From assembly GCA_046485135.1 (NCBI GenBank), contig JAWOHN010000118.1:1-64000 (forward strand): a DNA stretch of 64,000 bases. The letters run 5' to 3'. Of this stretch, positions 24,260-32,552 are shown piece by piece. The notes beneath the pieces were generated by a model, which did not search any database, was not told the DNA's origin, and saw only the letters and a list, made by a program, of their open reading frames with translations. How positions within the stretch are numbered: the stretch's first letter is position 1; every line of letters starts with the position of its first letter. The position numbers were made by a program, and so were the translations under genes. The DNA is from CAZAQS01 sp046485135. GTDB lineage: Bacteria > Chloroflexota > Anaerolineae > Anaerolineales > UBA4823.

Positions 24260-25441
24260 ATGGAAACCAAAATGGGCGCTCACCCCACAAAAATATATCT
24301 GGACTACGCTGCCACAACACCCGTCGACAAGCGCGTGGTAGAGGCAATGTTGCCATATTTTACCGACACCTTTGGGAATCCTTCGTCTGTACATAGTTTT
24401 GGTCAAGCAGCTGAGGCTGCCTTGGAAAGCGCACGCGAGATGATCGCCCAGCAGCTCAACTGTCAACCAGGGGAGGTGATCTTCACTTCTTGCGGATCGG
24501 AAAGCGACAACCTGGCCTTACGTGGGGCAGCCCTGGCAGCCAAAGCCAAACGTGGCGCCAACCATATCTTAATCAGCCCAGTAGAACATCATGCAATCTC
24601 CCGCACTGCAGAGCAATTAGCGCTTCTTCACAACTTTGAAGTGGAATATCTGCCGGTGGATGAAACCGGAATTGTCCACGAAGATGACGTGGCGAAGCGC
24701 CTGCGCCCAGACACAGCCCTGGTTTCGGTGATTTATGCCAATAATGAAATCGGGTCGGTCAACCCCATTGCTGAAATTGGGCGGACTTGCAGAAAGTGTG
24801 ACATACCTTTCCACACCGATGCTGTTCAAGCAACATCTTATTTACCTGTCGATGTTCAGGCCTTGAACGTGGATCTAATGTCCTTGGGAGCACATAAATT
24901 CTACGGTCCCAAAGGGGTTGGAGCATTGTACGTCCGGAAAGGCACTCCCCTCTTAGCAGCTCAAACCGGCGGTGGTCAAGAGAACGGGTTGCGCGCCGGC
25001 ACCAGCAATATCCCCTATATTGTTGGAATGGCAGAAGCCCTCTACATCGCTCAACAGGAACGAGAGTCCAACACAAGAGGCCTACTGCAATTGCGGGATC
25101 ATCTGATCGGTGAAGCTCTAGAGACCGTTCCAGACAGCCGCTTGACAGGCCATCCCTCCAAGCGCCTGCCCAACCACGCCAGCTTCGCTTTTAAAAACGT
25201 CGACGGCAACGCTCTACTGATGTTGCTGGACGTGGCCGGTTTCGCCTGCTCCTCCGGCTCTGCCTGTAAGACCGGAGACCCCGAACCATCAGAAGTATTG
25301 ACGGCTTTAGGTTTGAGGAAGACGTGGGCGCTGGGCTCGCTGCGTGTCACTTTAGGGAAAGATACCACAGTGGGGCAGATTGAAGCATTCATAAACACAT
25401 TACCTGAATTAATCCAACGGGTGCGACAGTTGAATGAATAG
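24260..25441 (+). CDS. Cysteine desulfurase (NifS/IscS family)
   Basis: This 393-residue PLP enzyme takes sulfur from cysteine to give a persulfide for tRNA thiolation and Fe-S clusters. Key parts are YLDYAATTPVD at the N-terminus, PVEHHAI (the His stacking on PLP), FHTDAVQA, and SLGAHKFYGPKGVGALYV with the PLP Lys. The catalytic Cys is in ACSSGSACKTGDPEPSEV. The loop around the Cys is of the class I (NifS/IscS) type. It lies 71 bases before mnmA, so it probably supplies sulfur to MnmA directly, as in many bacteria with paired genes. The start ATG is 14 bases after a GAAGGA, a rather long spacing; ATG at residue 5 is possible. Confidence 0.92.
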   Translation: METKMGAHPTKIYLDYAATTPVDKRVVEAMLPYFTDTFGNPSSVHSFGQAAEAALESAREMIAQQLNCQPGEVIFTSCGSESDNLALRGAALAAKAKRGANHILISPVEHHAISRTAEQLALLHNFEVEYLPVDETGIVHEDDVAKRLRPDTALVSVIYANNEIGSVNPIAEIGRTCRKCDIPFHTDAVQATSYLPVDVQALNVDLMSLGAHKFYGPKGVGALYVRKGTPLLAAQTGGGQENGLRAGTSNIPYIVGMAEALYIAQQERESNTRGLLQLRDHLIGEALETVPDSRLTGHPSKRLPNHASFAFKNVDGNALLMLLDVAGFACSSGSACKTGDPEPSEVLTALGLRKTWALGSLRVTLGKDTTVGQIEAFINTLPELIQRVRQLNE

Positions 25442-25512
25442 GCAAGCATCCAAGGTATTTGACATTTTGTAGTATTCAAAGTTACATTCGAAAGGATTTC
25501 CTAAGAATCTGG

Positions 25513-26613
25513 ATGGAAAACAGACCAAAAGTAGTCATTGCCATGAGTGGCGGTGTGGATAGTTCGGTGGCAGCTGCCCTCCTGGTAAAGCAGGGTTACG
25601 ATGTCATCGGGATGATGATGCGTCTGTGGAGTGAGCCGGGCAAACAGGCTGATAACCGCTGCTGTACCCCAGATGCAATGGCTTCCGCCCGCCGTGTGGC
25701 TGCCAGATTCGGTATCCCATTCTACGCCATTGACGCACAAGAGATCTTCTTCTCGAAGGTGGTCAGTTACTTTATCGAAGGATATATCCAGGGGAACACC
25801 CCCAACCCCTGCCTGGTATGTAACCGCCATATCCGTTGGGAATTTCTCCTAAACCATGCTCGCGCCCTCGGTGCAGATGCCATGGCAACCGGGCATTATG
25901 TCCGCCTCGGAAAAGACTCCCTTGGACGCATCCAGCTAATGCGCGCGGTTGACCTGGCCAAAGACCAGTCATACGTCCTGCATGTCTTAGGACAAGAACA
26001 GTTAACTCGCGCTCTCTTTCCTTTGGGAGAGTACACAAAACCACAAGTGCGTCAATTGGCGCGCGAATTCAATATCGCCAGTGCTGAACGCGCCGACAGC
26101 CAGGACCTGTGTTTTCTGGGAGATGGAGATTATCGAGATTTCATAACCCGTCACACCACCGAAAAAGTTGTCAGACCCGGCCCCATCGCCGACTGGGAAG
26201 GGAAGATAATTGGTCAGCATCAGGGGTTGGCCTTCTACACAATCGGCCAGCGCAAAGGTCTCGGTATTGCTTCTTCCCAGCCGTTGTACGTCCTGGAAAA
26301 AGACCTGCGCCAAAACGTCCTGGTTGTGGGAGGCAAAGATGAGCTGGGGCAGAGCGAGCTGATTGCAGAAGGAGTCAACTGGGTTTCTGGAGAGAGACCC
26401 CCAAGTGAAATCCGCGCCCAGGTCAAAATTCGCTACAAGTCTCGAGAAGTCTGGGCAGATGTCATCCCTATGGAAAATAACCATGTTCATGTCCGGTTTG
26501 ATGAACCTGTGCAAGATATCACCCCTGGGCAGGCAGCCGTTTTTTACCAGGATGAGGTTTGTCTGGGTGGGGGAGTGATCGAGAAAGCATTTACAGGAAG
26601 AGATCGGGGCTGA
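25513..26613 (+). CDS. mnmA: tRNA-specific 2-thiouridylase MnmA
   Basis: This 366-residue enzyme inserts sulfur at C2 of U34 in tRNA Lys, Glu and Gln. The PP-loop is AMSGGVDSSVAA near the N-terminus, the first catalytic Cys is in NPCLVCNRHIRW, and the second is in DSQDLCFLGDGDYRDF. GQRKGLGIA and the C-terminal beta-barrel follow. I start at ATG 25513 (MENRPK); the open frame extends upstream to a TTG at 25459, but that gives a non-homologous leader. Its sulfur should come from the desulfurase just upstream. The final codons overlap the start of a Nudix gene remnant, so the natural C-terminus may have been altered by the same event. Confidence 0.93.
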   Translation: MENRPKVVIAMSGGVDSSVAAALLVKQGYDVIGMMMRLWSEPGKQADNRCCTPDAMASARRVAARFGIPFYAIDAQEIFFSKVVSYFIEGYIQGNTPNPCLVCNRHIRWEFLLNHARALGADAMATGHYVRLGKDSLGRIQLMRAVDLAKDQSYVLHVLGQEQLTRALFPLGEYTKPQVRQLAREFNIASAERADSQDLCFLGDGDYRDFITRHTTEKVVRPGPIADWEGKIIGQHQGLAFYTIGQRKGLGIASSQPLYVLEKDLRQNVLVVGGKDELGQSELIAEGVNWVSGERPPSEIRAQVKIRYKSREVWADVIPMENNHVHVRFDEPVQDITPGQAAVFYQDEVCLGGGVIEKAFTGRDRG

Positions 26614-26899
26614 AATAACCGATCTACAATACTTGACCACCATTGAAAATATATTTACCTTCAACGGAGAAAAGGGACACGAGATCGTTCTTGTTTACCT
26701 AGGTCGGTTTGTAAAGCCATAATTTTACCGGCAGTCCCATATCATTGGATTAGAAAGCAGCGGAGTTGAATTTAGCGCAGTATGGAAAAAACTGGACTTT
26801 CTTAATAGACAGAACGCCCCACCACTATACCCGGAAGGATTGCTACAATTCCTTATAGATAGAGGTTTCGATGGTTCCTCTTCTGAAAATATGCTTTGA
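26591..26899 (+). pseudogene. Remnant of a Nudix hydrolase gene
   Basis: In this frame the DNA reads LQEEIGAEITDLQYL, then ENIFTFNGEKGHEIVLVYLG, then RFVKP, a stop (TAA 26720), and on in the same frame with FYRQSHIIG, a WKKLDFL segment and PPLYPEGLLQFL up to TGA 26899. This is the second half of a Nudix protein: the end of the Nudix box (REVxEEIG-like) and the ENIFxxNGExGHEIVxVY core. The 5' half with the start and most of the box is missing; upstream in frame is a TGA inside mnmA. It is therefore truncated and interrupted by an internal stop. The first 23 bases overlap mnmA. It covers most of the 325-base gap before the next gene. Confidence 0.72.
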
Positions 26900-26938
26900 G
26901 ATCGCAAGCAAAAAGCAAATACTGGTAGAATAGGACCA

Positions 26939-27220
26939 GTGAACTTTATGACTCTCCCAGCGCTGATTTTTGGATTTCTATTAGCCAGTTTATACGGAGC
27001 AATTTTCCACCTCTTTCTCGGTGGAGGTTTCGGTCGTTTGATATTGTTCCTGTTTTTGGGTTGGATAGGTTTTTTGGCCGGACAAATCCTGGCGTCTTAC
27101 CTGGGCTGGGACTTTGATCTACTGGGTTCATTACACCTGGTGGTTGCCAGCGTGGCAAGCTTCTTATTCCTGGCGATTGGATACTGGTTAAGCCTGATTG
27201 AAGTCGAGCGAAAAAAATAA
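26939..27220 (+). CDS. Small membrane protein of unknown function
   Basis: This 93-residue hydrophobic protein has three predicted membrane helices (residues about 5-28, 31-54 and 62-85) and a short charged tail (EVERKK). I do not recognise the family. The start is either GTG 26939, with AGGA very close upstream, or ATG 26948, with AGGA 12 bases upstream. A clear hairpin terminator follows the stop by one base, which supports a real transcription unit. It stands alone between a pseudogene and the convergent cold-shock gene. Confidence 0.6.
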   Translation: MNFMTLPALIFGFLLASLYGAIFHLFLGGGFGRLILFLFLGWIGFLAGQILASYLGWDFDLLGSLHLVVASVASFLFLAIGYWLSLIEVERKK

Positions 27221-27221
27221 A

Positions 27222-27253
27222 AAATCTCCCTCTCTGTCTAAGAAGGGAGATTT
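27222..27253. terminator. Bidirectional terminator between convergent genes
   Basis: Ten-base arms AAATCTCCCT (27222-27231) and AGGGAGATTT (27244-27253) enclose a 12-base loop. On the minus strand a long T-rich run follows, making a good rho-independent terminator for the cold-shock gene. It also ends the small membrane protein transcript. Confidence 0.85.
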
Positions 27254-27271
27254 GTGGTTATTGTATTGGTT

Positions 27272-27481
27272 TTAAATTGCTACAACGTTGGCGGCTTGAA
27301 GACCTTTCGGGCCATTCTCAATGGTGAACTCCACACGCTGGCCTTCCTGAAGGGAACGGAAGCCGTCACCCTGAATTGCCGAGAAGTGGACAAACACATC
27401 GGGGCCATCTTGTCGCTCAATGAAGCCGTAGCCTTTGCTGGCATTGAACCACTTGACCGTTCCAGTTACACGTTCGCTCAT
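27272..27481 (-). CDS. Cold-shock protein (CspA family)
   Basis: This 69-residue single cold-shock domain protein binds single-stranded RNA and DNA. Both RNP motifs are present: KGYGFIE (RNP1) and VFVHFSAI (RNP2), and WFNASKGYG is the usual opening. It is a full-length family member that should melt RNA structure and affect translation. It is monocistronic with its own terminator. The 281 bases upstream, up to the S9 peptidase ATG, hold its leader and both divergent promoters; no clear cold-box could be seen. Confidence 0.96.
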   Translation of the reverse strand: MSERVTGTVKWFNASKGYGFIERQDGPDVFVHFSAIQGDGFRSLQEGQRVEFTIENGPKGLQAANVVAI

Positions 27482-27762
27482 TTTGTACTCCTTATTGCAG
27501 ATGAACAGATTAATTGATGGCGGTTATGTAGTCCTTCAGCGGTCGTGGTACGCCGGTGCAAATGGACAGATCAACCGGCCTAAACGGGATTCCTGTTCAG
27601 ACCGGCTCCCTACGATATCCTACAGAGAACACATGTGCCACCCAACTTGGGCAGTTTATCAGGCATAATGGTTTTCGTCAAGGTTTTTTGGTCTTATCCG
27701 GTCTCCATGGTAAGATACGCTTGCATTACAATTTCATTATCAATTTGAAAGGAAATATCCAC

Positions 27763-29667
27763 ATGACAAGAATTGAATCCCTGCTTACAGCTCGCCTGTT
27801 TCTCGTCCCTCAATTAGTTGGCGACAGATTGTTTTTCCTCAGCAATCTGAGTGGTCAGATCAGCCTGTATGCGATGAACTATGGCGGCAGCGTTCCAGAG
27901 CCGCTCATCCCGCCCCATATTGCCTTGCAAAACCCGCACCTGATCGGCGGTGGCTCATTTTTCGTATTCCCAAAACTTGGGAATATTCTGGTGATGATCG
28001 ACCAGGATGGAGATGAGAATTACCAGCCCATGTTGATTCCCATTCAAGGCGGCTTCCCCGAGCCAGCCTTCCAGAACTACTTCGCCAACTATCGCGTTCA
28101 CCTGATGGAATGCGACCCGCAGGCCAACATTGTATATTTGCTGGCTGAATCGCGCAGCGAGCAGATCAATGAAGCATATCAATGTAACCTGGAGACTGGC
28201 AAAATCATCCAGATCGGCGCCAGCAAGTGGGGGGCCTTCCCTGCAACCAACAGTCCGGACCATCAAATGGCCATCGTGGTCGACAGCTATACCATGGGAG
28301 ATAATGTCTTGTACCTGTGGCAGAAGGATCAGGAATCAAACCGGCTGCTCTTTGGAGTACCTCTTGAAGATCGCCAAGCAGGACAAGAGTACCCTATCAA
28401 CGGTATCAATGACGGTCATCTGGTTCCTGGTAGGCAAGGTATTTTGGTTGTCAGCGCCATTTTTACCGATACTTATGATTTGGGATATATGGAAATGGCA
28501 AATCCCACGGATGTAAAACCAGTGACGGTTGAAGGCATACAGCATACTGGAGCAGGAGAAATGGTCAGTCTGAAACATCTAAAGGATCACCAATACCTGC
28601 TTGAGTACAACATCGATGGCGTTTCCTGGTTGTATGAAGGCGTCTTTGATGTAGATGAGCTGCGCATGCGACTGGAAAATGTCATTTGTGGTCTGGGAAA
28701 ACTTTCCAACGGCGTATTAGAGTCGGTGAAATATGATCAAACAGGTGATCGTTTTGCTTTGTCCTTCTCCACTGCCACCTCACCTACTCAGATTTACACC
28801 GTCGAAGGACAAAACCGGCAAATGGTGATCCAGCATACAGCAGAACGAATTTTAGGCCTTCCGGAAGAGTGGCTTTCCGCAGGAGAAGATGCATCCTTTG
28901 TATCATTCGATGAGACCCGTGTTTCTGCCCGCCTGTACTTGCCCGCACCCGCATTTGGGTTTAAGGGACCGCGGCCGCTGGTGTATTATATCCACGGCGG
29001 TCCCCAAGGGCAGGAGCGCCCAGACTTTGCCTGGTTTTCCATGCCCCTGATCCAGTTTTTGACGATTAAGGGATTCGCGGTCTTTGTTCCAAACGTGCGT
29101 GGCAGCACCGGCTATGGATTAAACTACACCAAACAGGTAGACCGCGACTGGGGTGGTAAAGATCGCCTTGATCATGTACATGCCATGCAAGTTCTGGCAG
29201 ATGATCCACGCCTGGATTCCTCCCGGGCGGCTGTGGTAGGCCGCTCCTATGGGGGCTACATGACCCTCACATTGGCTTCCAGACATCCCGAGCTGTGGTC
29301 TGCAGCAGCAGACATGTTTGGTCCCTATGATTTATTCACCTTTATGGACCGTATCCCTGAAACCTGGAAACCATATTTTGCGGTAGCTGTTGGTGACCCA
29401 GAAAAGGATAAAGATTTCCTGATCGATCGTTCTCCGCGCACCCATATCGATCAGATCAGTTGTCCATTGCTGGTCATCCAGGGGAAAAACGACCCGCGCG
29501 TCGTAGAGCAAGAGTCGCGTGACCTGGTAGAATACCTGCGCTCGCAGGGTAAACAGGTCGAGTATCTGATGTTCCCCAATGAAGGTCATGACGTGCTTAA
29601 ATTCGAGAACAGGGTTACCTGCTATAACGCGATTACGGAGTTCTTCCAGAAATATTTACAGCCTTGA
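27763..29667 (+). CDS. S9-family peptidase (prolyl oligopeptidase/acylaminoacyl peptidase type)
   Basis: This 634-residue protein has an N-terminal beta-propeller-like region (residues about 1-370) and a C-terminal alpha/beta hydrolase. The nucleophile is in GRSYGGYMTL, the Asp in GKNDPRV and the His in NEGHDVL; LVYYIHGGPQGQERP carries the oxyanion-hole HGGP. It should cleave short peptides in the cytosol, since no signal peptide is seen. I start at ATG 27763 (MTRIES), which has GAAAGGA 9 bases upstream; the frame stays open upstream but without family similarity. It is followed after 19 bases by the tRNA methyltransferase gene. Confidence 0.9.
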   Translation: MTRIESLLTARLFLVPQLVGDRLFFLSNLSGQISLYAMNYGGSVPEPLIPPHIALQNPHLIGGGSFFVFPKLGNILVMIDQDGDENYQPMLIPIQGGFPEPAFQNYFANYRVHLMECDPQANIVYLLAESRSEQINEAYQCNLETGKIIQIGASKWGAFPATNSPDHQMAIVVDSYTMGDNVLYLWQKDQESNRLLFGVPLEDRQAGQEYPINGINDGHLVPGRQGILVVSAIFTDTYDLGYMEMANPTDVKPVTVEGIQHTGAGEMVSLKHLKDHQYLLEYNIDGVSWLYEGVFDVDELRMRLENVICGLGKLSNGVLESVKYDQTGDRFALSFSTATSPTQIYTVEGQNRQMVIQHTAERILGLPEEWLSAGEDASFVSFDETRVSARLYLPAPAFGFKGPRPLVYYIHGGPQGQERPDFAWFSMPLIQFLTIKGFAVFVPNVRGSTGYGLNYTKQVDRDWGGKDRLDHVHAMQVLADDPRLDSSRAAVVGRSYGGYMTLTLASRHPELWSAAADMFGPYDLFTFMDRIPETWKPYFAVAVGDPEKDKDFLIDRSPRTHIDQISCPLLVIQGKNDPRVVEQESRDLVEYLRSQGKQVEYLMFPNEGHDVLKFENRVTCYNAITEFFQKYLQP

Positions 29668-29686
29668 GAAAAAAGAGATTACTATT

Positions 29687-30580
29687 ATGATTGAACCGAC
29701 TGATCGGACCCATGCTCAGGAGGGCGACCTAGCCCTCCTGGCTGGTCCTCGACAAAAGCATTTCATCATCCGTCTGACTCCTGGGGAAGCCTTGGAAACC
29801 CATCGCGGCATCCTAAAGCATGACGACTTGATCGGTTTGCCATGGGGCAGCATGGTATATAGCCATTTGGGGCGCACTTTTGTGCTTTTAATCCCTTCAC
29901 TGACCGATCTACTTCAGAATACCAAGCGTAATACGCAGATCATGTACGCCAAGGACATTGGTTTCATCATCATGATGATGAATATCGGTCCAGGGCAGCA
30001 TATATTGGAAGCAGGCACAGGCTCAGGTGCTTTGACCACCGCTCTAGCCAGTATGGTTGGGCCGTATGGACATGTGACCACCTATGAAGCGCGGCCCGAG
30101 ATGCAAAAGCTAGCCCAGAAAAATATCCGCCGGTTAGGTTTGGATGATCGAGTGACCTTCAAACTCAGGAATATTACAGAAGGATTTGACGAGCAGGGAG
30201 TGAACGCCATCTTTCTTGACCTGCCCAACCCATACGATTTCATCGATCAGGTGCGCAGCGCATTAAAACCGGGTGGTTTTTTTGGAACAATCCTACCCAC
30301 CACCAACCAGGTCACGCGGTTACTTAGCGCCTTGCAACGCGGAAATTTCGTCTTTATCGAAGTTTGCGAAATCATGCTGCGCTACTACCAAGCCATCCCG
30401 GAAAAGCTTCGCCCAACCGATCGTATGGTAGCGCACACCGGCTACTTAATCTTCGGGCGTCCCATCTTGCCCCCAAATCAGGATGTGAATTTTGGTGAAG
30501 TCGAGCAAATGTCAGAAGCCGATGAAACAAATACGGTTAGTGACCGTGCTTTTGGGGAATCCGGCCAGGTGGAGGATTAA
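29687..30580 (+). CDS. tRNA (adenine-58-N1)-methyltransferase, TrmI family
   Basis: This 297-residue class I methyltransferase matches TrmI/Gcd14. The N-terminal part has HRGILKHDDLIG, which is typical of TrmI, then the SAM loop ILEAGTGSGALTTALA near residue 105, YEARPEMQKLAQKN, and the catalytic-region FLDLPNPYDFI. It should make m1A at position 58 of the tRNA T-loop. I start at ATG 29687 after the S9 peptidase stop; the longer frame from 29579 overlaps that gene. The C-terminal 30 residues are acidic and low in complexity. It is two bases upstream of the TPR/zinc-ribbon gene. Confidence 0.88.
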   Translation: MIEPTDRTHAQEGDLALLAGPRQKHFIIRLTPGEALETHRGILKHDDLIGLPWGSMVYSHLGRTFVLLIPSLTDLLQNTKRNTQIMYAKDIGFIIMMMNIGPGQHILEAGTGSGALTTALASMVGPYGHVTTYEARPEMQKLAQKNIRRLGLDDRVTFKLRNITEGFDEQGVNAIFLDLPNPYDFIDQVRSALKPGGFFGTILPTTNQVTRLLSALQRGNFVFIEVCEIMLRYYQAIPEKLRPTDRMVAHTGYLIFGRPILPPNQDVNFGEVEQMSEADETNTVSDRAFGESGQVED

Positions 30581-30582
30581 CC

Positions 30583-31155
30583 ATGCCACCCAGACGTCCA
30601 CCCCGGCGGGGTAAAAAGCACGGGTCATCTGACGCGCCGGCATTAGCAGGTATAGCCTTGAAAGATGTCCGCCGGGCGCACAGCCTGGTTGAGAGGGGTG
30701 ATCATGCCAATGCCGCCCAACTCTTTGAGCGCCAGGCCCGTGATGCCGCTGATCGGGGTATTTACCTACCGGCTGCACATTTATACCTGCAAGCCGGGCG
30801 GGCTAGGTTACTGGCTGGAGAATCTGCAGCCAGCGAGCAGATGCTTCATCAAGGTTTGGGAATTTTAGCAGACTACTTGAACCCTCGCCGGCTGGCCTTA
30901 AGCAGCGAACAATTATTTGACGACCTGCTCAATATGGGGCAAAGCCAGTTGGCTGCGGCTTTGCGCAAATGGTTTGAGCAAACCTTGGAGAAAAACCAAA
31001 CCCTTCCGGTTGGCGGAGCGGGCGATCATCCAGTTCGGATCAGGCTTTCCATTCAATGCCCCCGCTGTAATGCAATCTTGAGACCTGCTGATCTTGAAGC
31101 TTGGGACTCCACTCAGGATATTTGCGTTTATTGCGGTAGCCTGGTTGGCAAATAA
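30583..31155 (+). CDS. TPR-like protein with C-terminal zinc ribbon, unknown function
   Basis: I do not recognise this 190-residue protein as a named family. The N-terminus is very basic (PPRRPPRRGKKHG). Residues about 25-145 look like helical TPR-type repeats (RAHSLVERGDHANAAQLFERQ, AAHLYLQAGRARLLAGE). The end has two Cys pairs (CPRC and CVYC, 30 residues apart), a rubredoxin-like zinc ribbon. The basic head and ribbon suggest nucleic-acid or RNA-protein contact. It is squeezed between trmI and a Nudix gene with gaps of 2 and 3 bases, so all three are cotranscribed. Confidence 0.75.
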   Translation: MPPRRPPRRGKKHGSSDAPALAGIALKDVRRAHSLVERGDHANAAQLFERQARDAADRGIYLPAAHLYLQAGRARLLAGESAASEQMLHQGLGILADYLNPRRLALSSEQLFDDLLNMGQSQLAAALRKWFEQTLEKNQTLPVGGAGDHPVRIRLSIQCPRCNAILRPADLEAWDSTQDICVYCGSLVGK

Positions 31156-31158
31156 GGT

Positions 31159-31800
31159 ATGGCTCGATTGCCTTTTCTAGACCTTTCGGAAGCCGAAATT
31201 TCCCGCCGACTGGCCATCGCGGAGGCAACCTACCGGCCACCTAAAACCGGGTTGGATGATTTCTTAAGATCAGGGGTGTTTACCGAATCCCCTCGACCGG
31301 CAGCTGTGTTGATTCCCTTTACCAAAATTGATAATCGCTGGCATGTCCTTTTTACGCGCAGGAATGATGACCTACCTGAGCACAGTGGGCAAGTTGCTTT
31401 TCCTGGCGGTAGAGCCGATCCCGCAGACTCAACCCCTGAAGAAACTGCCTTGCGAGAGACTTACGAAGAAATCGGTCTGAAACCCAACAGCGTGCGCATC
31501 CTTGGTCAAATGAAAAACTTTTTGACCATAACGAACTACGAAGTTAAGCCTGTGGTAGGCAGCATACCCTGGCCTTTTCCAATCCGCCTTGCCCGGGTGG
31601 AGGTCAGCCGGGTCTTCACCATCCCATTTGAGTGGCTGGCAAATCCATCGAACCACGAGGTGCAGCAAAGGAGCTTGCCCGCTCCACACCCTCCCATTCC
31701 TGTAATTTACTTCAAATCCTACGATGGAGAAGTGCTCTGGGGAGTAAGCGCTTACATCATGATCAATTTGCTCGAAATATTGGTGGGCAGAAACAACTAG
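31159..31800 (+). CDS. CoA-pyrophosphatase-type Nudix hydrolase
   Basis: This 213-residue hydrolase has the CoA-Nudix signature: RNDDLPEHSGQVAFPGG directly before the Nudix box GRADPADSTPEETALRETY followed by EEIGL. The L-L/V-T-R-R...HxGQVxFPGG lead-in is specific to the NudL/YeaB group, which splits CoA and its oxidised derivatives to 3',5'-ADP and 4'-phosphopantetheine. The box has two extra residues relative to the strict G-x5-E-x7-REUxEExGU spacing. The ATG lies three bases after the TPR/zinc-ribbon gene. A hairpin shared with the convergent L25 gene follows. Confidence 0.85.
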   Translation: MARLPFLDLSEAEISRRLAIAEATYRPPKTGLDDFLRSGVFTESPRPAAVLIPFTKIDNRWHVLFTRRNDDLPEHSGQVAFPGGRADPADSTPEETALRETYEEIGLKPNSVRILGQMKNFLTITNYEVKPVVGSIPWPFPIRLARVEVSRVFTIPFEWLANPSNHEVQQRSLPAPHPPIPVIYFKSYDGEVLWGVSAYIMINLLEILVGRNN

Positions 31801-31843
31801 GTTCAAATTCTGCCGGGGTTAAACCCTTATCCCAAGAATTAAA

Positions 31844-31875
31844 AGAGCGGTGTACACCAGGGCGCACACCGCTCT
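31844..31875. terminator. Hairpin terminator between Nudix and L25 genes
   Basis: Ten-base arms AGAGCGGTGT (31844-31853) and ACACCGCTCT (31866-31875) with a 12-base loop. On the minus strand TTTTAATT follows, ending the L25 transcript. The core AGAGCGG and the flanking ATGTTATTC recur in the hairpin at 35680. Confidence 0.8.
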
Positions 31876-31895
31876 CATGTTATTCTGGTAAGGAA

Positions 31896-32552
31896 CTACT
31901 CTTCTTTTTCGTCTTCGTCGCGCTTACCGCGCTCGATCACTTCTGGTTCTCCCAACTCACCTTCTTCCTCAACTTCGGCTTCCTCGAGAATTTCCTCAGC
32001 AGCCGGGGCGGTAATCACAAACAGGGTTTCCTCTGGGTCTTCCAAGATTTCCACGTTAGCAGGGGGGGTGACATCTTTTACATAAATGGCATCACCAATC
32101 TTCTCCAGGCCCGAAATATCAACAACGATCTTCTCAGGCAAGTCCTGAGGATAACATTCCACCCGCAACTCTTCCAGTCCGGTCATCAAGATGCCTTCTT
32201 CATTATCCACGACTGGAGAGATACCAGTGGCTTCCAACGACACCCCTGTGCGCAGTTTCTCGGTTCTGGAAACAACCTGGAAATCAACATGGTTCAGGGT
32301 GCCCATCAGGAAGTTGCGCTGCCGGTCCCGAACCAGAGCCAGATGGCGTTCTCCATCCACATCAAGTGTGACCAAGGCTGAACTAGAGATGCTGCCGAGG
32401 GTGCGACCAGCCTCGCGGGCATTGAGGAGTATCGGGGTGGGCTTAATACCTGAACCATAAATAACAGCAGGCAATCCGCCGGCGCGCCTGAGAGCCTTTA
32501 CCTGCTTCCCGATCACGGCGCGTTTCTGAGCTGTAATAATAATTTCTTCCAT
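31896..32552 (-). CDS. rplY: Ribosomal protein bL25 / general stress protein CTC (TL5 form)
   Basis: This 218-residue protein is the long TL5/CTC form. The N-terminal L25 domain (IIITAQKRAVIGKQVKALRR, GGLPAVIYGSG, HVDFQVV) binds 5S rRNA, and the C-terminal beta domain follows (residues about 95-185: GILMTGLEELRVECYPQDLP). The last 35 residues are nearly all acidic. I start at ATG 32552, with AAGGA upstream. The acidic tail is longer than in most relatives. A GC-rich hairpin (CAGCCGCT-tgac-AGCGGCTG, 32656-32675) lies about 105 bases upstream in its probable leader. Confidence 0.9.
   Translation of the reverse strand: MEEIIITAQKRAVIGKQVKALRRAGGLPAVIYGSGIKPTPILLNAREAGRTLGSISSSALVTLDVDGERHLALVRDRQRNFLMGTLNHVDFQVVSRTEKLRTGVSLEATGISPVVDNEEGILMTGLEELRVECYPQDLPEKIVVDISGLEKIGDAIYVKDVTPPANVEILEDPEETLFVITAPAAEEILEEAEVEEEGELGEPEVIERGKRDEDEKEE

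Noticed and set aside
27556..27762. 69-codon N-terminal extension of the S9 peptidase frame
   Set aside because: It lacks family similarity, and the ATG at 27763 has a well-spaced GAAAGGA.
31632..32381. Plus-strand open frame of 249 codons across the Nudix end and L25 gene
   Set aside because: It runs antisense to L25 and through the hairpin at 31844; the product is low-complexity and unlike any protein.
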